A stretch of 64,000 nucleotides of DNA, from assembly GCA_934140575.1 (NCBI GenBank), contig CAKPBJ010000004.1, positions 1 to 64,000 of the forward strand. Direction: 5' to 3'. Shown piece after piece: positions 51,227 to 59,585 of this stretch. Each line of letters begins with the position of its first letter. The stretch's first letter is position 1. The position numbers and the translations under genes are program-made. The stretch is from an uncultured Bacilli bacterium. GTDB lineage: Bacteria > Bacillota_I > Bacilli_A > RF39 > UBA660. A model generated the notes under the pieces. It did not search any database. It worked only from the letters and a program-made list of their open reading frames with translations, and had not been told where the DNA came from.

Positions 51227-51255
51227 ATTATAACGGATAGTCCTTGATTTTTCAA
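51227..51255 (-). promoter_or_regulatory. promoter of the S10-spc-alpha cluster
   Basis: Minus strand TTGAAA (51250-51255), 17-base spacer, TATAAT (51227-51232). Confidence 0.85.
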
Positions 51256-51330
51256 GCTTTTTTTTAATTTTTTTGATGTTTTTGCAAAGTTTTTCTTTTT
51301 TTGTCAGATTTTTTTGATTTTTTTTGAATA

Positions 51331-52530
51331 TTATTTTTGCAAACGCTTAAGTGACGCTGGTAATACAATGGTACTCCCGAATTTTTTGTTTATTTCATCA
51401 ATTGTTCCTTGAATATTGTCTACTTTATTATCTTGTTCTTCATTTTCATCAAATAATGATATTTGTGTTTGTTTAGTTGTTGTTAAGTTTGAAATTCTAA
51501 CTCCAATCAATCTTATTTTTTCTTGACCATATGTCTTATCAAACAGTTTAACAATTGTTTTTAAAACTTTTTCTGTATTATTTGTTGGATTATTTAATGT
51601 TTCTTGATAGGAATAATTTTTAAATGTACTATCCTTATATATAATAGCAATCGTTGATGTATATAATTTTTTTTCTCTCAATTGTCTCATAACATCTTCT
51701 GTTTGACGTAGAATTATTCCTTTTAATTTTTCTGTATCAGTTTCATCATGTGGCAGTGTAGTTGTTGTGCTAATACTTTGTCTTCTCCCTTTTTTTACTA
51801 TTACCGGTGTATTATCTATTCCATATGAAGCTTCTTTTAAATATGTTCCTTGACTTTTAAATTTTTTATTTAATATTTCTTGGTTTGTATTTGCTAAATC
51901 TTTTATTGTATAAATATGCATCTTATTTAATTCTTCAGTGGCCTTTTTTCCACACATAAATAAATCTTTTACTGGTAACGGCCAAAGTTTTGTTTCTATT
52001 TCATCTTTAAAAAGTGTATGAACCTTATCTGGCTTCTCAAAGTCGCTTGCCATTTTTGCACATAATTTGTTATTTGCAATTCCGACATTTACGGTATAAC
52101 CAAATTTGGTTTTTATATTATCCTTTATTTCATGCGCTAACTTTATATAATCTTTATACAAATAATTTGTTCCTGTCATATCCATAAAACATTCATCTAC
52201 TGAAAACTGTTCTAGTGTTGGTGTAAAATTTCTTAGATAATTCATCAATTCTTTAGACTTTTGATAATAAAATTCATGATTTGGTGGAAAAATTTGTAAG
52301 CTTGGACATTTTCTTTTTGCGGAATATATTGTTTCTGCGGTAACTATTCCATATTTTTTTGCTACAGGGCTTTTCGCCAGTACTATGCCATGTCTTTGTG
52401 ATTCGTCTCCACCTATAATTGATGGTATTTTTCTTATGTCTTGTTTATATCCGTTTTTTAATAAAAGAACAGCACTCCAAGAAAGAAATGCATTATTTAC
52501 ATCTACGTGAAATATGATTCTTTCTGACAC
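51331..52530 (-). CDS. dinB: Y-family DNA polymerase IV
   Basis: 399 residues from GTG 52530 (SERIIFHVDVNNAFLSW), with GAGGTGA five bases upstream; the GTG at 52539 lies in that site. Catalytic carboxylates in HVDVNNAFLSW and SVDECFMDMT, IVTAETIYSAKRKCPSL in the finger region, a helix-hairpin-helix (~190-215) and the little-finger domain. QTQISLFDENEE near the end is a beta-clamp binding motif (QxxLF type). Error-prone bypass polymerase. Alone on its strand between two terminators. Confidence 0.94.
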   Translation of the reverse strand: MSERIIFHVDVNNAFLSWSAVLLLKNGYKQDIRKIPSIIGGDESQRHGIVLAKSPVAKKYGIVTAETIYSAKRKCPSLQIFPPNHEFYYQKSKELMNYLRNFTPTLEQFSVDECFMDMTGTNYLYKDYIKLAHEIKDNIKTKFGYTVNVGIANNKLCAKMASDFEKPDKVHTLFKDEIETKLWPLPVKDLFMCGKKATEELNKMHIYTIKDLANTNQEILNKKFKSQGTYLKEASYGIDNTPVIVKKGRRQSISTTTTLPHDETDTEKLKGIILRQTEDVMRQLREKKLYTSTIAIIYKDSTFKNYSYQETLNNPTNNTEKVLKTIVKLFDKTYGQEKIRLIGVRISNLTTTKQTQISLFDENEEQDNKVDNIQGTIDEINKKFGSTIVLPASLKRLQK

Positions 52531-52576
52531 TATTCTCACCTCAACTTCATTATACTATTTTTTATATTTTTTTTAA

Positions 52577-52606
52577 ACAAAAAAAGTACTATAAAGTTAG
52601 TACTTA
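52577..52606 (-). terminator. terminator of the AAA/DUF4143 gene
   Basis: Minus strand AAGTACT / AGTACTT, 8-base loop, then TTTTTTGTTT; the stop codon is in the stem. Confidence 0.85.
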
Positions 52607-53881
52607 TATTGTTAAATTATCTAAGCAAAATGTTGCGTATATTGGAATGTATCGTATGTCCTTTTTAGTTTGAAAGTTATTTTCTGTTATCCTATATCCT
52701 TCTGGTACAGTATACTTTTTCATAAATACTGATAGTGATTTTGCTTTTGAATTAGTTTTAGTTGTTAGTTCGATTGGAATAATTTGACCCATTCTATTTT
52801 GAACTACGAAGTTAACTTCTGCTTTTCCATCTGACTGATAATAATATAATGAAAAGCCATTTTCTGCTAGCGTTTTTGCAATGTGATTTTCATATAATGT
52901 TTCTTTTATGTCTTCATTAGTTATAAATTGTTTATAGTTTAAATGTAACATTGTATATAAAAGCCCATCATCTACTGTATATAGTTTAAAACTATCATTA
53001 TCTCTACAACTACTTAATGGCGACTTTATTTCTTTTGCTTTAAAACTTCTGTATACTATTTGATTATTTACTAAATAATTTATTGAGCTTTCATATTCTT
53101 TAGATCTTTTTCCTTGACCAATAACTCCATATTGGAATTTTTTATTTTCTTTTTGTAATTGATCTGGTAACGAATCTAATACTTCTATTCCTCTTGGAAT
53201 GTCGATTAAGTTTTTATTTAATGCTATTTCCTTTTTATATACGTCTATTAACTTTTGTTTTATTGCATCTAACTCATATTGTGACTTACCATTTATTGAT
53301 GCTGATACTACTTCTGGTAGTCCTCCAGATATAATGTATTCTTGGAATAATTCTAATGCAACTTTGTGGAATGGGCATGTTTTTCTCTTTGTAAATGATT
53401 CTTTAATTAGTTCTGCTAAACTTTTTTCATCATGTGCCCAAAGATATTCTTCAAAGTCCATTTCATTCATACTTTTAAATTGTAATTCTTCTCCTTTAAA
53501 TTCTGATAATTTTTCTTTTCTGGAAGTAATAGCTATTAAATGATATTTACTGTGTTCGCTTCCAAATAGCTTTAAACCTTTTACTATTTCTTTATCTGTT
53601 AAGTTATCTAATATTATTAAGGTGTCATCTTTAAGTATTGTTTCTCCAGAAATAAGTGATAAGTTTAATATTAATTTTTCTGTTGACTTTTCTTTAGTAA
53701 ATAGTTCTATTATTGTTTTGTTGTTTTCTGTATTAAAGTAAATCATATTTTTATACTCTTTTTTGCCAAAATCAAGTACTGAGTATGTCTTTCCAACTTG
53801 CTTAGGTCCAAATAATATTAATGGCTTTCTAATTATATCTGCTTTCCATTTTTGTAGAAATTTTTCTATTTTACGTTCCAT
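52604..53881 (-). CDS. AAA_14/DUF4143 family ATPase
   Basis: 425 residues. Walker A GPKQVGKTYS (~25-34), Walker B region TLIILDNLTD, sensor-like HLIAITSRKEKL, then the winged-helix/nuclease-like DUF4143 half containing VYRSFKAKEIKSPL and KAEVNFVVQNRMGQIIPIELTTKTNSKAKSL. The last part resembles a PD-(D/E)xK core (E-V-N-F-V ... PIELT), with Asn replacing the usual Asp and Thr the Lys, so nuclease activity is doubtful. Such ATPases are very common in gut Bacillota and Bacteroidota and functionally uncharacterised. Own promoter and terminator. Confidence 0.88.
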   Translation of the reverse strand: MERKIEKFLQKWKADIIRKPLILFGPKQVGKTYSVLDFGKKEYKNMIYFNTENNKTIIELFTKEKSTEKLILNLSLISGETILKDDTLIILDNLTDKEIVKGLKLFGSEHSKYHLIAITSRKEKLSEFKGEELQFKSMNEMDFEEYLWAHDEKSLAELIKESFTKRKTCPFHKVALELFQEYIISGGLPEVVSASINGKSQYELDAIKQKLIDVYKKEIALNKNLIDIPRGIEVLDSLPDQLQKENKKFQYGVIGQGKRSKEYESSINYLVNNQIVYRSFKAKEIKSPLSSCRDNDSFKLYTVDDGLLYTMLHLNYKQFITNEDIKETLYENHIAKTLAENGFSLYYYQSDGKAEVNFVVQNRMGQIIPIELTTKTNSKAKSLSVFMKKYTVPEGYRITENNFQTKKDIRYIPIYATFCLDNLTI

Positions 53882-53914
53882 TTACTGTTTTCACCTCACA
53901 TATTTTCTAGAATA

Positions 53915-53943
53915 AGTATACTTTTTTATCTATGGTTTGTCAA
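53915..53943 (-). promoter_or_regulatory. promoter of the AAA/DUF4143 gene
   Basis: Minus strand TTGACA (53938-53943), 17-base spacer, TATACT (53915-53920). Confidence 0.8.
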
Positions 53944-54010
53944 GAATAATAACAAATTAAATTTTGAACATTTTAAGTTAATTAAATATTTTTAAAAATT
54001 TCTTTAAAAT

Positions 54011-54034
54011 AAAAAAAGACTATTTTTAGTCTTA
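54011..54034 (-). terminator. terminator of spo0A
   Basis: Minus strand AAGACTA / TAGTCTT with a short loop and TTTTTTT, immediately after the stop. Confidence 0.88.
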
Positions 54035-54808
54035 TTAGTTTCTTACTGGTACGTTGTATTCTAGTCTAAGTTTATCTGCTATTGTAACAATAAATTCTGA
54101 GTTTGTTGGCTTAGCTCCATCTATATCAACTGTATATCCGAATAAACTAACCATAAAATCCCAATTAGCTCTATTCCAGCTAATATCAATTGCATGTCTT
54201 ATAGCTCTTTCTACTCTAGAGGCTGTTGAATTATATGTTTTTGCGATAGTGGGATATAATTCTTTGGTAATTCCTCCAATATATTCTGGGTTTTTGAATA
54301 CTAGTGTTATACCTTCTCGGATATATTGATATCCTTTAATATGAGATGGTACTCCAAGTTCATGAAGTGTGTTTGATATTGACACTTGTAAATTGTTTTG
54401 AAATATATCAACAGATTCTGACACTCTTTTATGATCTTTATAGATACTTTCTATTTTTTCTTGTAAATATGATAATTCAAATGGTTTTAACATAAAATAG
54501 CATGCCCCTAACTCAGCTACTTTTCTAATCATATCTTGAGTATTATATGATGTTAATACTATTACTTTTTTATTTATACTATTATCTCTAATATACTCAA
54601 GTACAGCTAATCCATCTTTTTTAGGCATTACTAAATCTAGTAATATTAAATCAAAATCATTCCTATGATTTTTGATTATTTCTAATCCTTCTTCTCCATC
54701 ATACGCAATGAATGGAGCTTCTATTTCATCAGTCTTTTTGAAGAATTCTGTTACCATTCCTACTAAGCTTCTATTGTCATCAATAATTAATAATTTTATT
54801 TTTTCCAT
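54035..54808 (-). CDS. spo0A: sporulation master response regulator Spo0A
   Basis: 257 residues. Receiver domain (~1-120): acidic pocket D10/D11, phosphorylation site D58 in LILLDLVMPKKDG, VIVLTSY and MLKPF. The C-terminal Spo0A DNA-binding domain (~150-257) is characteristic: LHELGVPSHIKGYQYIREGI, YPTIAKTYNSTASRVERAIRHAI, and KPTNSEFIVTIADKLRL. Phospho-Spo0A starts sporulation. A 0A box lies about 85 bases upstream, within the tpiA terminator, so autoregulation is likely. AGGAGAG precedes ATG. Spo0B/Spo0F and kinases are not in view. Confidence 0.97.
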   Translation of the reverse strand: MEKIKLLIIDDNRSLVGMVTEFFKKTDEIEAPFIAYDGEEGLEIIKNHRNDFDLILLDLVMPKKDGLAVLEYIRDNSINKKVIVLTSYNTQDMIRKVAELGACYFMLKPFELSYLQEKIESIYKDHKRVSESVDIFQNNLQVSISNTLHELGVPSHIKGYQYIREGITLVFKNPEYIGGITKELYPTIAKTYNSTASRVERAIRHAIDISWNRANWDFMVSLFGYTVDIDGAKPTNSEFIVTIADKLRLEYNVPVRN

Positions 54809-54872
54809 AATCTCTCCTCTTTATCTTTTTTATCACGTATTTTAATTATATAACATAGATAAAAAAATAGAA

Positions 54873-54920
54873 AGAAAAAAATAGACAAGTTTTGTCGAAA
54901 ATATAAACTTATCTATTTTT
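54873..54920 (-). terminator. terminator of the glycolytic operon (after tpiA)
   Basis: Minus strand 13-bp stem AATAGATAAGTTT / AAACTTGTCTATT (one G-U), loop, then TTTTTTTC. The tpiA stop codon is in the stem. Confidence 0.88.
54893..54899 (+). promoter_or_regulatory. 0A box (Spo0A site) upstream of spo0A
   Basis: TGTCGAA, the exact 0A-box core, within TTTTGTCGAAAATA, in the loop of the tpiA terminator and ~85 bases upstream of spo0A. Confidence 0.55.
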
Positions 54921-55613
54921 TAATTTATTAAGAAATTCTTGAAGGTTCTCTGGCTTTAGACTTATTCCGCCTAAAAGATATCCATCTATGCCTTTACAAT
55001 TATTTAGGATTTCAATATTTTTTTCATTTGCACTTCCGCCATAAAGAATTTTATTTTTTGGAAGTATTTCCTTTATTATCTTAAAAACTTCTTCTATTTG
55101 TTCATTGGTTGGGATTATTCCTGTTCCTATTGACCATATTGGTTCATAGGCAACAATTATTTTTTCTTGTTCTTCTTCTGTCAGATTGATAATTGCTGAT
55201 GTTAGTTCTTTTTTTATTACCTCTTTAACTTTACCTTCTTCTCTTTGTGTTATTGTTTCTCCTATACATAATATTGGAGTAATATTATTCTCAAAAAGCA
55301 TTCTCATTTTCTGATTAATTTCTTCTAAAGATTCTTTTTGATATGCTCTTCTTTCACTATGACCTATTATTGAATACTCTACATTAAATGTTTTTAATTG
55401 TTCAGCTGATATTTCTCCTGTATAAGCACCATTACTCGTTGCACTTACATTTTGAGAGCCAAGGTGAATATTATCTAAATTAAAATTTGCTATGTTCAAA
55501 AAAGTGGGACATAATATCATTTTATTATCTGTTATTATTGTAGACAATTTACTCTGATACTCGATAAACTCATTTTTATTTAAATTTGACTTATTATTTA
55601 GTGCAATAATCAT
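54909..55613 (-). CDS. tpiA: triosephosphate isomerase
   Basis: 234 residues, about 15 short of the usual 250. Key residues present: substrate Asn/Lys in IALNNKSN, catalytic His in YSIIGHSERRAYQ, catalytic Glu in VAYEPIWSIGTG (loop 6 follows) and LYGGSAN. The N-terminus departs from the common GNWKMN form. Start overlaps the glycosyltransferase stop as TAATG. Last gene of the gap-to-tpiA operon. Confidence 0.95.
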   Translation of the reverse strand: MIIALNNKSNLNKNEFIEYQSKLSTIITDNKMILCPTFLNIANFNLDNIHLGSQNVSATSNGAYTGEISAEQLKTFNVEYSIIGHSERRAYQKESLEEINQKMRMLFENNITPILCIGETITQREEGKVKEVIKKELTSAIINLTEEEQEKIIVAYEPIWSIGTGIIPTNEQIEEVFKIIKEILPKNKILYGGSANEKNIEILNNCKGIDGYLLGGISLKPENLQEFLNKLKNR

Positions 55614-56845
55614 TAGAACTTCTCCTTTATTACTTTTATTATTTTAGATATAAATCCAAATCTATTTTCTTCTTGTTTTTCTTTTATTGCTCTTTGATAT
55701 ACTTCTAAAACTCTATCGGCATAATTTTTTGAACTATAATGTTCAGCTTGAATTCTTGCTTGTTTGTCAAATCTTTTTAATTCTTTAGGGTTTTGATATA
55801 AACGCTTGATTTCTGTTTCATATTCTTCATTAGTTACAAAGAATAAACCATTTAGCTCTTCTGTAACCATACTTTGAAATGCTTCATCCCTCATACAAAC
55901 CGGTACTACTTGTGAGGCCATTGCTTCTATTATAGTTAGACCTTGTGTTTCTGTTTTTGATGCAGTAGCAAATACATCTGAGACATGATAGTAATATGGC
56001 ATGTCTCCCCAAGCTGCTTTTCCTGTAAATATAATATTATTGGAAAGGCCTAGACTATTACTTAATTTTTCATATTTTTCTTTATCTGGACCATCTCCAA
56101 CAATAATTAGTTTTATATTATTATATTTTTTATTTAAATTTTTTTGTGAGTTTATTAAGAACTCAACATTTTTTTCTTCGGCAAGTCTTCCAACAAATAA
56201 TATTACAAAGTCTTTTTTTGATAAATCTAATCTTTTGCGTAAATTTTGTACTTCTTCTTTGTTTATGTTTTCTTCAAAAAATCTATCAACTTCTATTCCT
56301 GTTGGAATTATGTGAATATTTTTTTCAAATTTATATTTTTCAGTGAACAGCTTATATGTCTTTGTTGTTGGGACTATTAATTCAGTAGCAGTTGTATCAC
56401 AATAAAATTTTGTAAAATATTCTAGTAGTTTTTTTGTTGATTTTTTAAAATATCCTTTTGTTACATAATGAATATAATCTTCATACATTGTATGATATGT
56501 GTGGACTAGTGGAATATTATATTGTTTGGCAATAATACGAGCAAATGTTCCTACGGCAAATTCTGTTTGTGAGTGGATTACATCAAGTTTCCAACTTTTT
56601 ATTTTTTTTACAGCACGAACTGGATATATGCTTGTAAGTCTTGAATCATATATTCCTGTTGGTAAGCCAGGTATCTTCAAAACTCTCTCTTTTTCATCAT
56701 ACTCATATTTAAAACTCTCGATATTTGCGGTTACAACATACACTTCATGTCCTTGTTTTTCTAGGGCATGTTTTAACATAACTTCACTAGTTACTAATCC
56801 ACTTATATATGGCGTATATGTTTCTGTAAATATTCCTATTCTCAT
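55613..56845 (-). CDS. GT4 glycosyltransferase, probable diacylglycerol glucosyltransferase
   Basis: 410 residues, GT-B fold. N-terminal MRIGIFTETYTPYISGLVTS, VIHSQTEFAVGTFARI and PLVHTYHTMYEDYIHYV; C-terminal IPTGIEVDRF, LFVGRLAEEKNVEFLI, GDGPDKEKYE and TETQGLTIIEAMASQVVPV with the E-x7-E motif. The HTYHTMYEDY block is the pattern of alpha-monoglucosyldiacylglycerol synthases (Acholeplasma alMGS and streptococcal homologs), which make membrane glycolipid and lipoteichoic acid anchor. ATG overlaps the upstream flippase-like stop (ATGA). Exact acceptor is inferred. Confidence 0.85.
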   Translation of the reverse strand: MRIGIFTETYTPYISGLVTSEVMLKHALEKQGHEVYVVTANIESFKYEYDEKERVLKIPGLPTGIYDSRLTSIYPVRAVKKIKSWKLDVIHSQTEFAVGTFARIIAKQYNIPLVHTYHTMYEDYIHYVTKGYFKKSTKKLLEYFTKFYCDTTATELIVPTTKTYKLFTEKYKFEKNIHIIPTGIEVDRFFEENINKEEVQNLRKRLDLSKKDFVILFVGRLAEEKNVEFLINSQKNLNKKYNNIKLIIVGDGPDKEKYEKLSNSLGLSNNIIFTGKAAWGDMPYYYHVSDVFATASKTETQGLTIIEAMASQVVPVCMRDEAFQSMVTEELNGLFFVTNEEYETEIKRLYQNPKELKRFDKQARIQAEHYSSKNYADRVLEVYQRAIKEKQEENRFGFISKIIKVIKEKF

Positions 56846-57843
56846 TTATTCACCTTCTTTTCAAAAATAAATATTAGTGCTCCTAAAATCACTCCAAAAT
56901 AATATGTGATAAATCTCCATATTAACAATACGGCTGATACTGTTCCTGCACCTATAAAATTACCAAAAAATTGAGTAAATCCATATTCAATACCTCCACT
57001 TGCTCCTGGTATTGGGACAAATGCTCCTATTACGTATATGTATGCAGATGCTGTTAATGTATCGGCAACATTTAAACTATTATAGTCATGCATACTAAAT
57101 AGAACAAATAATGGTATTATATATAAAAATATAAGGCTTAATATATTTAATCCAATTCCTACAAAAGTTAGTTTTTTTCTCTTTGATAGTTCTTTGAAAC
57201 CTTCATATAAATCTTTAAACTTTTCTGTTATTTCTTCTTCTTTTATTTTTAATTTTAATTTTTTTGAAACTTTTATTGTGAAATTACACATTTTTTTTGT
57301 AGCTTTTTTTGAGTTTGCAACTAATAGTAAAACTATTACAACACCTATATTTATTAAAAAACCAAGTAAAACTAAATACTTTAAGAAGTTTACTTCTGGG
57401 AATATTTTAAAAATAAAGTTATATGTTACTGCGAAAATTCCACAGATTACTAGAGCAATTTGATAAAATATAAAACTTTGTACTGTGTAATTAGTTGCTT
57501 TTGAAAGAGAGATATTATGTTCTGTTAACATATATATTTCCATTGGCTGACCACCTGTTGAGAATGGTGTTATTCCATTAAAAAATTGTGTTATTAAATT
57601 GTGTTTTATTGCTTCTTTTACGTTTATCTTTTTTTTATCGTTTACAATAAGATAATTCACAATTCCCTTTAATGCTATGGATATAAATAAAGAGATTACT
57701 GCAAGAAGTACATATTTTATATCAATTGTACTCATAGCTTTAACTATCGATGACCAATCATCTTTTAAAACTATATAAAGTACTATTGCCGTTATAAGGA
57801 ATAAAATAATTGTATTTTTTTTAATTGTATTTATAAAATTCAT
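56842..57843 (-). CDS. LPG synthase-TM/UPF0104 flippase-like membrane protein
   Basis: 333 residues with about eight membrane helices. Family segments: KHNLITQFFNGITPFSTGGQPMEIYML and the late GAFVPIPGASGGIEYGFTQFFG, both standard for the lysylphosphatidylglycerol synthase transmembrane (UPF0104) family. There is no C-terminal aminoacyl transfer domain, so it is not MprF itself; such short forms are thought to flip lipids or occur beside glycolipid enzymes. Overlaps both neighbours by 4 bases, and pairing with the diacylglycerol glucosyltransferase supports a glycolipid role. Confidence 0.85.
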   Translation of the reverse strand: MNFINTIKKNTIILFLITAIVLYIVLKDDWSSIVKAMSTIDIKYVLLAVISLFISIALKGIVNYLIVNDKKKINVKEAIKHNLITQFFNGITPFSTGGQPMEIYMLTEHNISLSKATNYTVQSFIFYQIALVICGIFAVTYNFIFKIFPEVNFLKYLVLLGFLINIGVVIVLLLVANSKKATKKMCNFTIKVSKKLKLKIKEEEITEKFKDLYEGFKELSKRKKLTFVGIGLNILSLIFLYIIPLFVLFSMHDYNSLNVADTLTASAYIYVIGAFVPIPGASGGIEYGFTQFFGNFIGAGTVSAVLLIWRFITYYFGVILGALIFIFEKKVNK

Positions 57844-58346
57844 GATAATTTCCTTTGAGTTTCTAATTCTTCTTCTCTTTCTTTTAAAAAGACTATTTCC
57901 CCTTCATTTTCTCCTAAATTTTCAAAGCTATTTTGCTTTAGAATATCAATCATAGTTTTATCTTCTGGTGATACTTTTACAAATATCTCTTCCATTTTTA
58001 AATGATTTATTGCATAGTCCGTGGCAATTCCTATTAAATTTCTTTTCTTTAATTTCTTTTTTAAAGGTGCAAAAGAGATAGTACAGGCTTTAATATCTTT
58101 TTCTCCCTCTATGTAACATAAGTCTATTACTTTTGAATTGAATTCTAGAAAAAGTGATTCTTTAATTTCGTTTGATAGTTTTTTGTTTTTTTCATATTCT
58201 GCTTTTTCAACATTTGATACATGAGAAATGTATGTTCCGGTTGATGTTACTATTCCATTTTCTTTTTCAAATTCTTCAATCATCTTTTTATAGTCTTCAT
58301 CATAGGGATCAACCAATAATAGTTTTTCGTTATTCAATTTACTCAC
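57840..58346 (-). CDS. GNAT-like protein, degenerate
   Basis: 168 residues. The second half follows an N-acetyltransferase outline: CTISFAPLKKKLKKRNLIGIATDYAINHLKMEEIFVKVSPEDKTM then ILKQNSFENLGENEGEIVFLKE, matching the helix-strand-NxxxxxxGF end of GNAT folds. The acetyl-CoA P loop (Q/RxxGxG/A) is not clear, as KKKLKKRNLIG replaces it, so activity is doubtful. Begins directly after the pgk stop, overlapping the flippase-like gene by 4. Role unknown. Confidence 0.6.
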   Translation of the reverse strand: MSKLNNEKLLLVDPYDEDYKKMIEEFEKENGIVTSTGTYISHVSNVEKAEYEKNKKLSNEIKESLFLEFNSKVIDLCYIEGEKDIKACTISFAPLKKKLKKRNLIGIATDYAINHLKMEEIFVKVSPEDKTMIDILKQNSFENLGENEGEIVFLKEREEELETQRKLS

Positions 58347-59519
58347 CTACTTAATTGCTTCTAATCCTGGTAACTTCTTTCCCTCCAAAAACTCAAGTGT
58401 TGCTCCGCCACCAGTTGATGCATGATAAACTTTTTCTTTATATCCTGAATTACTTGCGGCAGCTACTATATCTCCTCCACCTAGTATCATTTTAATATTA
58501 TTTGATACAGCATATTCTAATAACTCATCGGTTCCTTTTTTATACTTATCAAATTCATATACTCCAAGAGGTCCATTCCATAATACTATTGATGCATTTT
58601 TTATGATATTTTGATATTTTTCAATTGATTGTGGTCCAATATCTAATCCCATTTCATCATTGGCTATGTTGGTTACTTCTTTTACTCTATATTCTTCATC
58701 ATTTGTATATTCATTTGTTACTGCAAAATCTACTGGAAGTTCAATCTTATCTTTATAGTTTTCTAACATTTTTTTACAGAAGTCAATATTTTCTTTATCT
58801 AATAATGATTTTCCTATTTCATATCCTTGGGCTTTTAGGAATGTAAATGCCATTCCACCACCTATTAAAATCTTGTCAGCTTTTGTTACTAAGTTTTCTA
58901 TTACGCCAATTTTATCAGCAACTTTTGCTCCACCTAAAATTACAATAAATGGATGTTCTGGATTTTCTAAAACATTTAATGCATTTAATTCTTTTTCAAT
59001 TAAGAAACCAATACATGATTCTAAGTTACTTGCTATTCCAACGTTTGAAGCATGAGCTCTGTGGATAGTTCCAAATGCATCATTTACGAATATATCTCCT
59101 AATGATGCCCAATATCTTCCTAGTTCAGGATCATTTTTGCTTTCTTTTTTTCCATCTAAGTCTTCATATCTTGTGTTTTGAATTAATAAAACATCTCCTG
59201 GTTCCATACTATCTACAGTTGCTTCTAATTCACTACCTCTTGTTTTTTCACTAAAAAGTATGTCTTTTTCCAAAAGCTTTGATAATTCTTGTGCTACTGG
59301 TGCTAAATTATTCTTATCTAGGTCTGATTCTTCTTTTATTCTTCCTAAATGTGATAATAATATTACCTTTGCATTATGTTCTATTGCATACTTTATTGTT
59401 GGAAGTGCTCCGACAATTCTTGTATTGTCTACTATTTTTCCTTCTTTTATTGGTACATTAAAATCACATCTTATTAATACTTTTTTATTATTTATATCAA
59501 TATCTTTTATTGTTTTCAT
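58347..59519 (-). CDS. pgk: phosphoglycerate kinase
   Basis: 390 residues. KVLIRCDFNVPIKEGKI, HLGRIKEESD, NDAFGTIHRAHASN, ILGGAKVADKIGVI, IGGGMAFTFLKAQG, WNGPLGVYE and STGGGATLEFLEGKKLPGL. Complete. Downstream of gap across a short hairpin with a T run. Confidence 0.98.
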   Translation of the reverse strand: MKTIKDIDINNKKVLIRCDFNVPIKEGKIVDNTRIVGALPTIKYAIEHNAKVILLSHLGRIKEESDLDKNNLAPVAQELSKLLEKDILFSEKTRGSELEATVDSMEPGDVLLIQNTRYEDLDGKKESKNDPELGRYWASLGDIFVNDAFGTIHRAHASNVGIASNLESCIGFLIEKELNALNVLENPEHPFIVILGGAKVADKIGVIENLVTKADKILIGGGMAFTFLKAQGYEIGKSLLDKENIDFCKKMLENYKDKIELPVDFAVTNEYTNDEEYRVKEVTNIANDEMGLDIGPQSIEKYQNIIKNASIVLWNGPLGVYEFDKYKKGTDELLEYAVSNNIKMILGGGDIVAAASNSGYKEKVYHASTGGGATLEFLEGKKLPGLEAIK

Positions 59520-59562
59520 TAGCCAATTCTCCTATCTATTTCAGTATAACATTATTTTAAAT

Positions 59563-59585
59563 CAAAAAAAAGGGAGTTTACCCCT
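59563..59585 (-). terminator. short hairpin with T run between gap and pgk
   Basis: Minus strand GGGG-TAAAC-TCCC followed by eight Ts directly after the gap stop. The stem is only 3-4 bp, so probably a partial terminator letting gap be transcribed in excess of the rest. Confidence 0.5.
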
